Shown one piece after another: positions 34,647 to 43,613 of a stretch of DNA of 64,000 nt; within the stretch, counting starts at the first letter, position 1; each line of letters starts with the position of its first letter. The position numbers and the translations under genes were made by a program. Source of the stretch: JABAAI01 sp965242745 (lineage in GTDB: Bacteria; Spirochaetota; Leptospiria; Leptospirales; Leptonemataceae); NCBI GenBank assembly GCA_965242745.1, contig CBDETG010000013.1:5752-69751 (forward strand), in the 5' to 3' direction. The notes under the pieces were generated by a model. It was not told the origin of the DNA, ran no database searches, and saw only the letters and a list, made by a program, of their open reading frames with translations.

Positions 34647-37600
34647 ATGAAAAACCTGATTCCCGACTTCATAGCCAAAAAAAGCAAGGCTAAGCTATAT
34701 ACGGGGGAATTCCCCGCCATCGCCATCTTTCTGGATATCTCTGGCTTTACCACAATGACAGAGCAGCTGATGAAAGACGGCAAGGCGGGGGCAGAGACGC
34801 TTTCTGAGATATTGAATTCCACTTTTAAGCCTCTTTTAGAAAGCGTCTACGCTCATGGCGCCTTTGTTAGTCTTTTTGCGGGGGATGCTTTTACATCGAT
34901 TCTGCCTTTGGAAAAAAAGAACGCTGCGCAAAAGGCCCTAAATGCGGTCCTGCACCTGCAGTCTATTATGCAGGCCCAAGGCATATGCCGGACACGCAGT
35001 GGATATTTTACGCTTTCTATCAAAATTGGCATGGCTATGGGTACGGTCAAGTGGGGCGTCGTACGGACAGAGAAACTTGCCAGCTTTTACTTTCGTGGTG
35101 AAGCCATACAAGCCTGCGCTGCCGCAGAGCATCTGGCTCGTCAGGGTGATATTGTTTTTGATCATAAGCTCGCAGAGCATATCCATAGCCCAGTGCAGAG
35201 CACAAAGCTGACGGAAAAATATCTGCTCTGCGGCGAGCAATGGAAGAACGATTCAGCTATTCCCAGTTTTTCAGCAAGCAAGGCAGCGGTAGGAGAACAA
35301 ATCGTCAGGGCTTTTGTCCCGAAGACAATTCTTGATTTAGAACAAGGTGGTGAGTTTCGCAATATAGTCAGTGTTTTCTTATCCTTTTCTTTAACTGAAG
35401 AGGCCTCTGCAGAAGAGATAGAAGAGATTACGCAATATGTCATGGAACAGACGCAGAACATGGACGCTTATTTTAATAGCTTGGATTTTGGAGATAAGGG
35501 CTGTACAATGCTCGTTATTTTTGGAGCTCCTGTGACGCATGAAAATGACCGTACTCGAGCAGCGCTCTTTGCTTTGGATATCGCGGATAAATTCCAAGAG
35601 GGCGTGCGCATAGGCCTGTCCTGGGGCACGGCCTTTACCGGCTTTGTCGGCTCTTCCCTGCGCGGCTACTATACTGCTTTGGGTAATGTAGTCAATCTCA
35701 GCGCTCGACTTATGATGGGCGCTCCATGGTCCGGCATTTGGCTTTTGGAGGAGCTGCGGGAATACTTGCATAACCAAGGCAACTTTGCAATACATGAGGT
35801 AGGTGAATACAACTTTAAGGGCTTTGCGCAGGCTTTGAAGGTATATAGTCTCAGAGCAAAAAAGCAGCGCAGCTTTGAGGCCTTTGCGCAGGTAGGTTTG
35901 TTTGGGCGGGACATAGAATTCCAAAACTTCTCTAAAAGTATAGAGCATATACAAACAGAGGGGAAAGGCGAGATCATTTACGTTTATGGCGGGCCAGGGA
36001 GCGGCAAGTCACGCCTCATTCATGAATTCTATGAGCGCTACAATGAGCAGCTTGCCTTCCATTTTGTCCACGCAGATCAGGTCTTAAAAAAGAGTTTCTA
36101 TCCGCTGGAGAACTATCTCAAACATTTTTTTTCTATCAATATGAAAAAACAACATGAGCAGCAAGGCTACGTGGATTTCAAAGAGGCATGCCAAGGCCTA
36201 ATCTCACGGGCAAGGCAGTCACGCATCACGCCTAAGGATAAGATATTAAACGAATTCGAAAATCTTATCCCTTTTTTAGCTGCTTTCTTGGGCTTATCTG
36301 TAGAAGAAGAGGCTTTGCAGAACTGGCTGGGGAAAAATTCTTTTGATATGATCACAGCCGCAATACGTTCTTTTTTTCTTGTCTGTGCGCTGATAGAAAA
36401 CACTGTGCTTGTGGTAGAAGACTTTCAGGTCTTAGATGATGAGAGCTTGTCTGTTTTTTCTCAGCTTGCCTTTATGGGCAGCGATTTGCCGCTGCTTATG
36501 ATTCTCTCAAGCCGCTATAGGGATGATGGCACCCGCCCCGAGCTTGCATTAGAGCCCAGCTGGGAGCTCAGGCAGCGCTTTGAGTTGTTAGACCAAATGC
36601 CGCCTCAGGCCATAGCTGCTCTGGCGCAGGCGCGCCTAGGTGGCAAGGCTTCTCAGGGGCTGCTAGACTTTATTATGGAGCGCGCGCAGGGCAATGCCTT
36701 TTATATTGAACAGTTTTGCTTTTATCTTAGCAGTGAAAATTTGCTCAGAAGCGAGGGCGGCCTTTTTAGGCTTAAAGAATCAGCTTCGAAAATACCGCAG
36801 AGCATTAATGCCATACTTCTTGCGCGCATAGACCGTCTTGCCCCTGCCTTGCGTGAGCTGACACAGCTTGCGGCCGTAATAGGCTTTTCTTTTTCGTATA
36901 AAGTGCTGGCTATGATTTTTAACCGTGACGAAAGGGACGAAAGGGAGCTCCAAATGCTTTTGGAAGAGGGACGAAAAGAACAGCTTTGGGAGCCTCTTGC
37001 TGCAGCTAAGGAAAAAGAATACAGGTTTAACAATGCCTTATTGTGCGATGCGGCATATGAAATGCAGCTTGGTGACAAGCTTCGTAGTCTTCATGTGCAG
37101 CTTGCCCGAACTATGCAAAAGTGCTACAAGCATCAGCAGGAATACAATGAACATATCGCCTTTCATTATGAGCAGGCCCGCGAGAAGGACTTAGCGCGTG
37201 AATATTACTACAATGCCTTGGCCTATGCTACAGAACGTTATTATTCCAGGCAGGCGCTCGTGTACTATGACAAGCTGCTTACTTTTGCGCGCCATGAGAA
37301 GGAAAGAACAAACTTACTTGAAAGAAAAGAGAAAGCGCTAAGCCTAGCAGGCAAATGGGAGGAATCTCTGTCTTTATCCAAAGATCTGCTTCGTTATGCG
37401 CAATCATCAGGGAATGAAGCAAAAAGCAGTTACTATTTAGCGCGGCTTGGCGAGATGTACCAGCAACAGGGCAGGTATACGGAAGCGCAGCGCTGCTTGC
37501 TTGATTCTGTCAGCTTAGCAAAGAAGCTGCAGGACTGGAAGATACTTGGTTATGCCTCAAGAATTCTGGGGCGGGTCTATTGGGGAGTAGGAGAATACCC

Positions 37601-38579
37601 TAAAGCTTTGGAGATATTAGGCAATGGCTTAGAAGCAGACAGCAAGTCAAAGGACAAAGAAGGCGCTGCGCTAAACTTATATTATACGGCTGTTGTTTAT
37701 AGAGATCAATCAGACTATGAAAGCGCTTTAAGTTTTTCTACGAAGAGTTATGAGCTCTTTGCGGCGCTGGCTAATCCCTTTTATATTAGTTATCCTTTGT
37801 ATGAATTAGGACTTTTGCATCGCTATCGAGGGAAGCTAAGTAAGGCTCATGCCTATTTTAGCCAGACTCAAAAACTCTATGATAAGATGGACTATAAAAG
37901 CGGGACAGCAGCTGTACTGCTCAATATGGGCTACCTCTGTCTGCAAAGTAGAGACTATGCCAAGGCCTCCAAATACATGGAGCAATCCTTAGCCTTAGCG
38001 CAGGAGATAGGCGAAGGCATGGCGGCAGCTTATGCGTATCAAGGCATAGCGCTGGTCTACTACCACCAATTAAATTACCCGCTTAGCTTGCAGCACTTTG
38101 CTTCTTCCTTTGAAATCATGAAGTCCCTTCATTTGAAAGGCCAGTATGGACACGTCTATTCCTATTTAGCCTGCCTCTTTGCCCGTTCCAGCAAAATTAC
38201 CCGCTCGTACAAATGCGCTTTGCAGCACTTCAAAAATATACGATCCTTGGGCGGAGCTGACGTAGAAAATGGACGTACTTACCTTGCTATAGCCTTAGCT
38301 TTGGAACATCATGCGCAGGCAGGAAAGAGAGCTCAGGAACTCCTGCAGGAGATCTCCCTTTTGACAGGCCTAGAAAGCCATCCAGAGGCCTATTATGAGA
38401 CAGCGATAGCAAAGGCCCGCAGCATGCGTTATGCAAATACCCTTGTGCCCGCCCTTTATGAATACGCTGCCTATCTCTCTAAGATGAATATGCACGACAA
38501 AGCGCAAGAATTGCTGCTGGAGGCCCGTACATTTGAGCAAGGCAGTGAACTTTGGGGTGAGCTGCGCCACAGGGAATGA
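34647..38579 (+). CDS. Cyclase-homology/AAA ATPase/TPR signalling protein
   Basis: A 1310-residue multidomain regulator. Residues 20-190 form a class III nucleotide-cyclase homology domain, with metal-binding Asp in FLDISGFTTMTE (Asp30) and in FAGDAF (Asp80). Residues 230-400 are a second one, lacking the first Asp (VFLSFSLTEE) but retaining SLRGYYTALGNVVNLSARL. Residues 440-860 are an AAA-type ATPase of the predicted-ATPase class, with Walker A GGPGSGKSR at about 448 and VLVVEDFQVLDDES as Walker B. Residues 870-1290 are TPR-like repeats (AYYNALAYATERY, LARLGEMYQQQGRYTEAQRC). This layout is common in spirochaetal and cyanobacterial signalling proteins. Cyclase activity would need pairing of domains that cannot be judged here. 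Confidence 0.88.
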   Translation: MKNLIPDFIAKKSKAKLYTGEFPAIAIFLDISGFTTMTEQLMKDGKAGAETLSEILNSTFKPLLESVYAHGAFVSLFAGDAFTSILPLEKKNAAQKALNAVLHLQSIMQAQGICRTRSGYFTLSIKIGMAMGTVKWGVVRTEKLASFYFRGEAIQACAAAEHLARQGDIVFDHKLAEHIHSPVQSTKLTEKYLLCGEQWKNDSAIPSFSASKAAVGEQIVRAFVPKTILDLEQGGEFRNIVSVFLSFSLTEEASAEEIEEITQYVMEQTQNMDAYFNSLDFGDKGCTMLVIFGAPVTHENDRTRAALFALDIADKFQEGVRIGLSWGTAFTGFVGSSLRGYYTALGNVVNLSARLMMGAPWSGIWLLEELREYLHNQGNFAIHEVGEYNFKGFAQALKVYSLRAKKQRSFEAFAQVGLFGRDIEFQNFSKSIEHIQTEGKGEIIYVYGGPGSGKSRLIHEFYERYNEQLAFHFVHADQVLKKSFYPLENYLKHFFSINMKKQHEQQGYVDFKEACQGLISRARQSRITPKDKILNEFENLIPFLAAFLGLSVEEEALQNWLGKNSFDMITAAIRSFFLVCALIENTVLVVEDFQVLDDESLSVFSQLAFMGSDLPLLMILSSRYRDDGTRPELALEPSWELRQRFELLDQMPPQAIAALAQARLGGKASQGLLDFIMERAQGNAFYIEQFCFYLSSENLLRSEGGLFRLKESASKIPQSINAILLARIDRLAPALRELTQLAAVIGFSFSYKVLAMIFNRDERDERELQMLLEEGRKEQLWEPLAAAKEKEYRFNNALLCDAAYEMQLGDKLRSLHVQLARTMQKCYKHQQEYNEHIAFHYEQAREKDLAREYYYNALAYATERYYSRQALVYYDKLLTFARHEKERTNLLERKEKALSLAGKWEESLSLSKDLLRYAQSSGNEAKSSYYLARLGEMYQQQGRYTEAQRCLLDSVSLAKKLQDWKILGYASRILGRVYWGVGEYPKALEILGNGLEADSKSKDKEGAALNLYYTAVVYRDQSDYESALSFSTKSYELFAALANPFYISYPLYELGLLHRYRGKLSKAHAYFSQTQKLYDKMDYKSGTAAVLLNMGYLCLQSRDYAKASKYMEQSLALAQEIGEGMAAAYAYQGIALVYYHQLNYPLSLQHFASSFEIMKSLHLKGQYGHVYSYLACLFARSSKITRSYKCALQHFKNIRSLGGADVENGRTYLAIALALEHHAQAGKRAQELLQEISLLTGLESHPEAYYETAIAKARSMRYANTLVPALYEYAAYLSKMNMHDKAQELLLEARTFEQGSELWGELRHRE

Positions 38580-38884
38580 AAGCTACCACAAGCAGGTCGC
38601 AAAGCTCCTTTTTGTGTCACAAAAAAAGCGCGCATTACATCATAGCAAAGTGTGCGCCGCGCACTTTGCTGCCATCCGGCAACTCATAGGCATTGGCAAC
38701 AGCTCCCAGCCGCCGCCTACAACTATGACGCCGCTTATCACTACAAACGCCCGCGCCTGTCAGCACACTAGCCTCAACGCGACATATCGGCAAGGCATGA
38801 ATATATAGCGCCAAATATACCGCACCTAGCCTAATCATAAATTGCTTGCAGTTACAAAAACCAAGCAAATGCTCCCATAAGAAT

Positions 38885-38992
38885 ATGTCTCAAACAAATC
38901 AACATGACATTGTAGTCAAACGCGTTCTATCTGAGAAAAAATACGCCATTGACCTGCTGCAAAACACGCTTGATAAAGCTATAAAAGAGTAA
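38885..38992 (+). pseudogene. N-terminal remnant of an Rpn-family gene
   Basis: A 35-codon frame, MSQTNQHDIVVKRVLSEKKY and then AIDLLQNTLDKAIKE, ending at TAA. It resembles the extreme N-terminus of Rpn/transposase_31 proteins (HDxxxKxxLSxxxxAxDFLxxxLP). This is the part missing from the truncated gene at 24006-24878, which begins KLDFTKLKMEQGSFID. The fragment ends 14 nt before a hairpin element. Homology is judged by eye only. Confidence 0.5.
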
Positions 38993-39006
38993 TCTGCCTG
39001 TGTCGC

Positions 39007-39033
39007 AAGAGCCTAGTTTTGAGACCGGCCCTT
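39007..39033 (-). repeat. 3'-end hairpin element, copy e
   Basis: AAGAGCC (39007-39013), 13-nt loop, GGCCCTT (39027-39033) with one non-Watson-Crick pair. It lies 8 nt downstream of the rnr stop and reads in the same sense relative to rnr as the other copies do to their genes. Confidence 0.78.
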
Positions 39034-39041
39034 AGACAAGA

Positions 39042-41348
39042 TCAAGACACAAAGACAGGGCGGGCCAAAATACGCAGCTCTTCCATATCAATTTCCTCTA
39101 ATGCAATTTCCCATTCTTCTCCCAAACGAAGGGCGCGCCCCAGTTTGGAGCTATAGACGCTGAAAGGATTGAGGACTTCTAAGGATTTCTCATCTTCTTT
39201 TAGAAGATACTTTGCCGGGATAAGGGCTTCTATGGGAGGCAGGTTCGTGATTGCCACATAAATGTGCTCACTATGAAAAGCGCTGATATATGCGCTGCAA
39301 TGCTTCTTCTGACTTTGGAGAATAAAACGCATGACCTGCAGCTTATACATATCTCTTTCCGTATCTACCGCCTTGCGCTCTGCTGCAGATGTCTGCTGCG
39401 CTACATCTTCCATATGCTCTAGACTGTATGGTCTGTCTTGTTTTGCCAGGGCAGCAAGCAGAATGCGATGGACAAGTAAATCAGGATAGCGTCGTATAGG
39501 AGATGTGAAGTGGCAATAGGATGAGAAACCAAGGCCCCAGTGTCCTAAGGACTTGGGCGAATAGTATGCCTGTTGTAGTGAGCGCAAGAGATGGATCTGA
39601 AAAAGGTGAAAAATCTTTGTCCCCTGCTTTTTTTGGAATTCTTTGACAGCTTCCAGGGCTTTGGCTATAGAGGCGTGGCTTGTGTCTGGGAGTTTTACGG
39701 GGAGGGAAAAGAAAGTACAGAAGGCCCTGAGGTGCTCTAGTTTACTTGCTTCTATGTTTTCATGGACGCGGTAGAGGGCAGGCATTTTCTTTTTTTGTAA
39801 AAAAAGCGCTACGCTGATATTTGCGCTAAGCATGCACTCCTCGATAAGCATACTGGATTTCAGGCGTTTTTTGTACTGGAAATTCCGTATCTTCCCTGCA
39901 GAATGAAAAGAGAAGCTTACTTCAGGGAAGTCCAAGTCAAGGCGGCCTTTCTTCAGCCTCTCTTCGCGCTGCTTTTTCGCCAAGTCCCACAGCCTTGCTA
40001 AAAAGCAGGCTTCAAACTCCGGTTTTTGCGTGTCCTCCCGCCTGGACAGGGCGGCGCTTATGTCTGCATTTTTATGATACCTATAACTGTCTATTCTCTC
40101 TTCAGCTTCTTCGTAGTGGAAACGACGGTCTACGCATATAAGAGACCTATAAAACTGCGTATCTATAATCTTTCCTTTTGATACATCCACTTTCATTGCA
40201 GCGCTCAGAGCCAAGCGCTTTTCTCCTGCCACCAAAGAACAGAGCTGCTCAGAGAGTACGGGAGGCAGCATAGGCACCACCCTATTCCCTAAATAGTGGG
40301 ACGTAGACCTCTTTTGCGCCTCCCTATCTAAGGCGCTGCCTGGGCTGACATAATAGCTTACGTCAGCGATATGTACGTAAAGAAGCGCATACTTTTCTGA
40401 GAGGACTTCGAGGCTCAAAGCGTCGTCGAAATCCTTCGATGAGGCTCCATCAATCGTAATGGTATAAAGATCGCTCAAATCTCTTCTCTCCTTTTTGTTC
40501 TTTTCTGGCAAAGAAGTATCTTCCAGTTCCAGTTTGCAAATCTCATCTGATACATAGTCCGGATGCCGGGCTTGCAGATCATACTTCATTAATATGCGTT
40601 CAAAATCCGCTTCTTCTTCCTTTTCTGTTTCCATGTGGAGGAATTCCATTTGCTGCATTTCTTGGCCCCGGTAGAAGATACTGCGCTTATTACTTTCTTG
40701 TACAATGATGACGCTACGTGCTTTTAGTTTCTCTGTGGTTTTTTTATCCAAGGTCTTAGCTAAAACAGCAACTTGAGGCTTGGCATGCTGCATATCTAAA
40801 AGCTGACCTGTGATCCATGTACCTTGTCTTTCTATACGCATACGATACAAGCTCCTTGCTCTTTGTAGAATTGCTATTACTTCGCCCTCAAAACGCTCGC
40901 GTCGAAAGTCCCTAAGCCGTATACGGACAAGATCATCAGAAAAAGCCTGCTTTGTTTTGTGGGGAGGAATGAAAATCTCTTTTGCAAAGCTTTTTTGCGC
41001 ATTCTTTATAGAAGAGCCCTGCACATAGGCAGCTTGGCGGGAGCTTAAGGAGACTTTGCCTTCCAGATAAAATTCTTTTCTAGGAAGAATGTCCCGGCCC
41101 TTTTTTTGTATTAAAGAAAAATGCTCCAAAAGATCGAGTATATGTTCGATCTGCTCTTTAGAGATGGAGCTCCTTGTCGAATAAGAGCGGGGGCGCCTTC
41201 GTCCTCTCCCGCCTCTGTGCCTGGGTCTTTTTTTGCCTGTTGTGCTGATTGTACTTTGCAGCCTATGCGCCAGCTGCTTCAAAGGGATATTTGTGCCTGC
41301 ATTCTGCTCTAAAAAGAGTAAAAGCCTTGCTTCTGCATTACTTCTCAT
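39042..41348 (-). CDS. rnr: Ribonuclease R (RNB-family exoribonuclease)
   Basis: Processive 3'-to-5' exoribonuclease that degrades structured RNA, about 768 residues. Cold-shock-like domains precede the RNB core. The metal-binding Asp cluster is in YTITIDGASSKDFDDALSLE, followed by HIADVSYYV and later FTSPIRRYPDLLVHRIL. A C-terminal S1-like region follows. Unusual is a highly basic run early on (GKKRPRHRGGRGRRRPRS, about residues 38-56), and the lysine-rich tail of E. coli RNase R is absent. ATG at 41348 was preferred over an in-frame TTG at 41384. It is last in the minus-strand run from M23 to rnr. Confidence 0.93.
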   Translation of the reverse strand: MRSNAEARLLLFLEQNAGTNIPLKQLAHRLQSTISTTGKKRPRHRGGRGRRRPRSYSTRSSISKEQIEHILDLLEHFSLIQKKGRDILPRKEFYLEGKVSLSSRQAAYVQGSSIKNAQKSFAKEIFIPPHKTKQAFSDDLVRIRLRDFRRERFEGEVIAILQRARSLYRMRIERQGTWITGQLLDMQHAKPQVAVLAKTLDKKTTEKLKARSVIIVQESNKRSIFYRGQEMQQMEFLHMETEKEEEADFERILMKYDLQARHPDYVSDEICKLELEDTSLPEKNKKERRDLSDLYTITIDGASSKDFDDALSLEVLSEKYALLYVHIADVSYYVSPGSALDREAQKRSTSHYLGNRVVPMLPPVLSEQLCSLVAGEKRLALSAAMKVDVSKGKIIDTQFYRSLICVDRRFHYEEAEERIDSYRYHKNADISAALSRREDTQKPEFEACFLARLWDLAKKQREERLKKGRLDLDFPEVSFSFHSAGKIRNFQYKKRLKSSMLIEECMLSANISVALFLQKKKMPALYRVHENIEASKLEHLRAFCTFFSLPVKLPDTSHASIAKALEAVKEFQKKQGTKIFHLFQIHLLRSLQQAYYSPKSLGHWGLGFSSYCHFTSPIRRYPDLLVHRILLAALAKQDRPYSLEHMEDVAQQTSAAERKAVDTERDMYKLQVMRFILQSQKKHCSAYISAFHSEHIYVAITNLPPIEALIPAKYLLKEDEKSLEVLNPFSVYSSKLGRALRLGEEWEIALEEIDMEELRILARPVFVS

Positions 41349-41409
41349 TTCTTGATCTTTATTTGCTCTCTCTTCCCTGCACAAGGCCTTGTCTTAGACT
41401 GCGCTGTCT

Positions 41410-42141
41410 TTAGCAGCGAGAGAAAGAGTTTTTTCTAAAATACAGGGCTTGGAGCTTGTACCAAGGGGAGGCATGCTTTTTCCCGCCAAAGTATTCCAAA
41501 GCCAGATGATAGAGATGCTTTGCTTCAGGCGCAGGCATCTTACGTATCTCTCTATCGTGAAGGGAGAGCTTTTCTTTTGCTTGGGCTCCCATCATATTAC
41601 AGATATTTTCAGGATCATCGGCATATATAGCAGAAGACCTGGCTAAGGAAGACAAGAATTGCTCAGGGCTTTCGTAGACGATCTTCCACTGGCTATGCGC
41701 CATGCTTCTTTCTTGTTTAGAGTCCGGGCTGCTGGCTGAAGCAGGCAGGGCAAGGCCATAGATTTTGCTTTGTTTGGCACGAATAAGAAGAGCCAATCCC
41801 TCTTTATTGCGCATCTTGTTTTTTTTGAGCAGATCATAGCAATAAAAATAAAGAGAAGGGATGCCAAGGACAGGGATGGCCCAGAGCTGCGCTAGATTTC
41901 TTGCAAAAGCTACGCAGATACGTATTCCAGTAAAAGAGCCGGGTCCTCTAGCCGCTGTGATCCAAGCCGGTTTTTCTATGCGGGCTTTCTTAAGCAGCCT
42001 TTGGATCATCTCAGGAAGAATTTGTAAAGAGGAGCGGGGCGCCTCTATGACTTCTTCTACGGCAATTTCTGCTCCATAAATCCCTGCGATAATCCATCTG
42101 TTGCTGCTCTCCAGTATCAGGCAATTCTCTTCTTCATTCAT
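41410..42141 (-). CDS. tsaB: tRNA t6A synthesis protein TsaB
   Basis: Scaffold and dimerisation partner of TsaD in the threonylcarbamoyl-adenosine (t6A37) complex. The 243-residue ASKHA-fold protein has LILESSNRWIIAGIY at the N-terminus (a degenerate phosphate loop) and the diagnostic ARGPGSFTGIRICVAFARNLAQ at about residues 64-85. It overlaps tsaE by 8 nt, matching their joint role. TsaD and TsaC are not in the window. Confidence 0.92.
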   Translation of the reverse strand: MNEEENCLILESSNRWIIAGIYGAEIAVEEVIEAPRSSLQILPEMIQRLLKKARIEKPAWITAARGPGSFTGIRICVAFARNLAQLWAIPVLGIPSLYFYCYDLLKKNKMRNKEGLALLIRAKQSKIYGLALPASASSPDSKQERSMAHSQWKIVYESPEQFLSSLARSSAIYADDPENICNMMGAQAKEKLSLHDREIRKMPAPEAKHLYHLALEYFGGKKHASPWYKLQALYFRKNSFSRC

Positions 42142-42613
42142 ATAATTCTATTGTGCGCATATCATGCTTCTGGTCTGTACCTATCCTAATGCGGGCTAAG
42201 GGGATGTGATTCGGCAGGAAGTCCTCTGCAATCTCCGGCCACTCTATAGTATGCAGTACCTGCTTTGTTCTTGGCAAAGAGTCGTACCAATGCTCTATAA
42301 AATCCAATTCTTCCAATTCCGCCGGGCTTTGGAGTCGGTATAGATCATAATGATAAAGCTCCCAATCCCTGCTTTGGTAGATATTGAGCAAATTAAAACT
42401 GGGGCTATTGATATTTTCCCCTATCCCAAGCTTTTTCCCTAAGGCCCTTACAAAGAAGGTCTTGCCTGCGCCTAATTCTCCTTCTATTAAAAGCAGACTG
42501 ATTGGCCGCAGATACAGGTAAGTCTCATAGATTTTCGCAGCTATTGCTTCGCTTTCTTCTAAACTATGGCTCTGCTCCCTACAAAGCAGTTTTTGTATTT
42601 CTTGCAAGGGCAT
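42134..42613 (-). CDS. tsaE: tRNA t6A synthesis ATPase TsaE
   Basis: P-loop ATPase that resets the TsaBD complex after each t6A cycle. The 159-residue protein has SHSLEESEAIA, Walker A GELGAGKTFFVRALG, NSPSFNLLNIY, and the Walker B-like HYDLYRLQSPAELEELDF, then IEWPEIAEDFLP. Its 3' end overlaps the start of tsaB, so translation is coupled. Confidence 0.95.
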   Translation of the reverse strand: MPLQEIQKLLCREQSHSLEESEAIAAKIYETYLYLRPISLLLIEGELGAGKTFFVRALGKKLGIGENINSPSFNLLNIYQSRDWELYHYDLYRLQSPAELEELDFIEHWYDSLPRTKQVLHTIEWPEIAEDFLPNHIPLARIRIGTDQKHDMRTIELYE

Positions 42614-42651
42614 CTTGAATCTTTAGCCTGCGGCCACTATAGGAGGAGAGA

Positions 42652-42912
42652 TCAGCTTTTATCTCCTCTGCTCACTTTGCTTTTTGCAAGTCTCCCGTAT
42701 ACAAGATATGATGCGGCTATGTAAGAGAAAAATATCGTACAGCTAAAGAGCAATATCCTTGCGCTGATAGAGGAAGGAGTCACATCATCAGAGTTTTGGA
42801 AGAGACCCGGAGCAAAGTATGAGGCGGGATAGTGTAGTATCCAATATATGCTCAAGGCATACAAACAAAAAAGGAAGAGAAAGAGTAATATTTTAAGACG
42901 AGGGGAAAACAT
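42652..42912 (-). CDS. Small membrane protein, unknown
   Basis: An 86-residue protein with two predicted membrane helices (about residues 7-28 and 49-72) joined by a short acidic loop (NSDDVTPSS), and a basic C-terminus. It lies between nth and tsaE on the same strand with 37-38 nt gaps. No family was recognised. Confidence 0.6.
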   Translation of the reverse strand: MFSPRLKILLFLFLFCLYALSIYWILHYPASYFAPGLFQNSDDVTPSSISARILLFSCTIFFSYIAASYLVYGRLAKSKVSRGDKS

Positions 42913-42949
42913 GGCAATGGGAAAAAGATTCTTAAGTCATCACTTTGCA

Positions 42950-43609
42950 TCATTTAACCGCATGCGCCTGTGAGGAGGGGCAAATATGAGAAAGGACGCA
43001 TTGCCTGCACATAGGCCGGCGCGCCTTACAGTACTTTCTTCCAAGGAAGATAAGCAACAAAGACCAGTCAAGCCAATACTTCTTTTCTAGTTTCTCCATT
43101 AAGTCTTTTTCCACTCTCATAGGATTTGTAGAGCGTGTCAGATGGAAGATGCGTGAGATGCGCGCTACATGCGTATCTACCACTATGCCTACAGTTTTTC
43201 TATAAAGCTCCTGCATGATCACATTCGCGGTTTTACGTCCTACGCCCGGCATGCGCAGCAAGTCTTCCATACGAGAGGGCACCTGCTTGTCAAAGTCTTC
43301 TACCAGCATTTTACAAAAGCCGCGGATCTGTTGGGCTTTGTTTTTGTAAAAACCAGTAGAATAGATCAGTTTTTCTATGCTGCCTATAGGAGCGTACGCA
43401 AGGGCTTGGGGGCTGGGATAGGCCGCAAAGAGCTTAGGGCTGATACGGTTTACTTGTAGGTCCGTACACTGCGCACTCAGAATAACAGCCACGCACAGTT
43501 GATAAGGCTCTTCATAGACAAGGGGAGTCCTCAGATTAGGGAACTCTTTTTTTAGTATCCTGCAGGCCTGCTCTACAAAGCGCATGCTTCTTTTTTTACC
43601 GGCTTCCAA
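42950..43609 (-). CDS. nth: Endonuclease III
   Basis: Base-excision DNA glycosylase/AP lyase for oxidised pyrimidines, 219 residues. The helix-hairpin-helix LLRMPGVGRKTANVIM precedes the catalytic Asp in VDTHVARISR. The [4Fe-4S] loop at the C-terminus is CKARRPMCRQCVLSHIC, with the correct C-x6-C-x2-C-x5-C spacing. The catalytic Lys lies in the helix-hairpin-helix turn region (LYRK or GRK). The start used is TTG at 43609, 4 nt after the upstream M23 gene; an ATG at 43585 is the alternative. Confidence 0.95.
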   Translation of the reverse strand: MEAGKKRSMRFVEQACRILKKEFPNLRTPLVYEEPYQLCVAVILSAQCTDLQVNRISPKLFAAYPSPQALAYAPIGSIEKLIYSTGFYKNKAQQIRGFCKMLVEDFDKQVPSRMEDLLRMPGVGRKTANVIMQELYRKTVGIVVDTHVARISRIFHLTRSTNPMRVEKDLMEKLEKKYWLDWSLLLIFLGRKYCKARRPMCRQCVLSHICPSSQAHAVK

Positions 43610-43613
43610 TGAC

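Larger units (their letters stand above)
38580..39041. other. Convergent intergenic region with remnants
   Basis: 462 nt between the cyclase gene and rnr. It holds a TTTTTGTG/CACAAAAA palindrome at 38609-38626, a 12-bp near-perfect inverted repeat (GCAAAGTG...CACTTTGC) at 38645-38669, a variant of the solo repeat core near 38677-38698, tandem-unit-like sequence to 38790, the Rpn-like remnant at 38885, and a hairpin element at 39007. It is a graveyard of mobile and repeat sequence. Confidence 0.7.
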
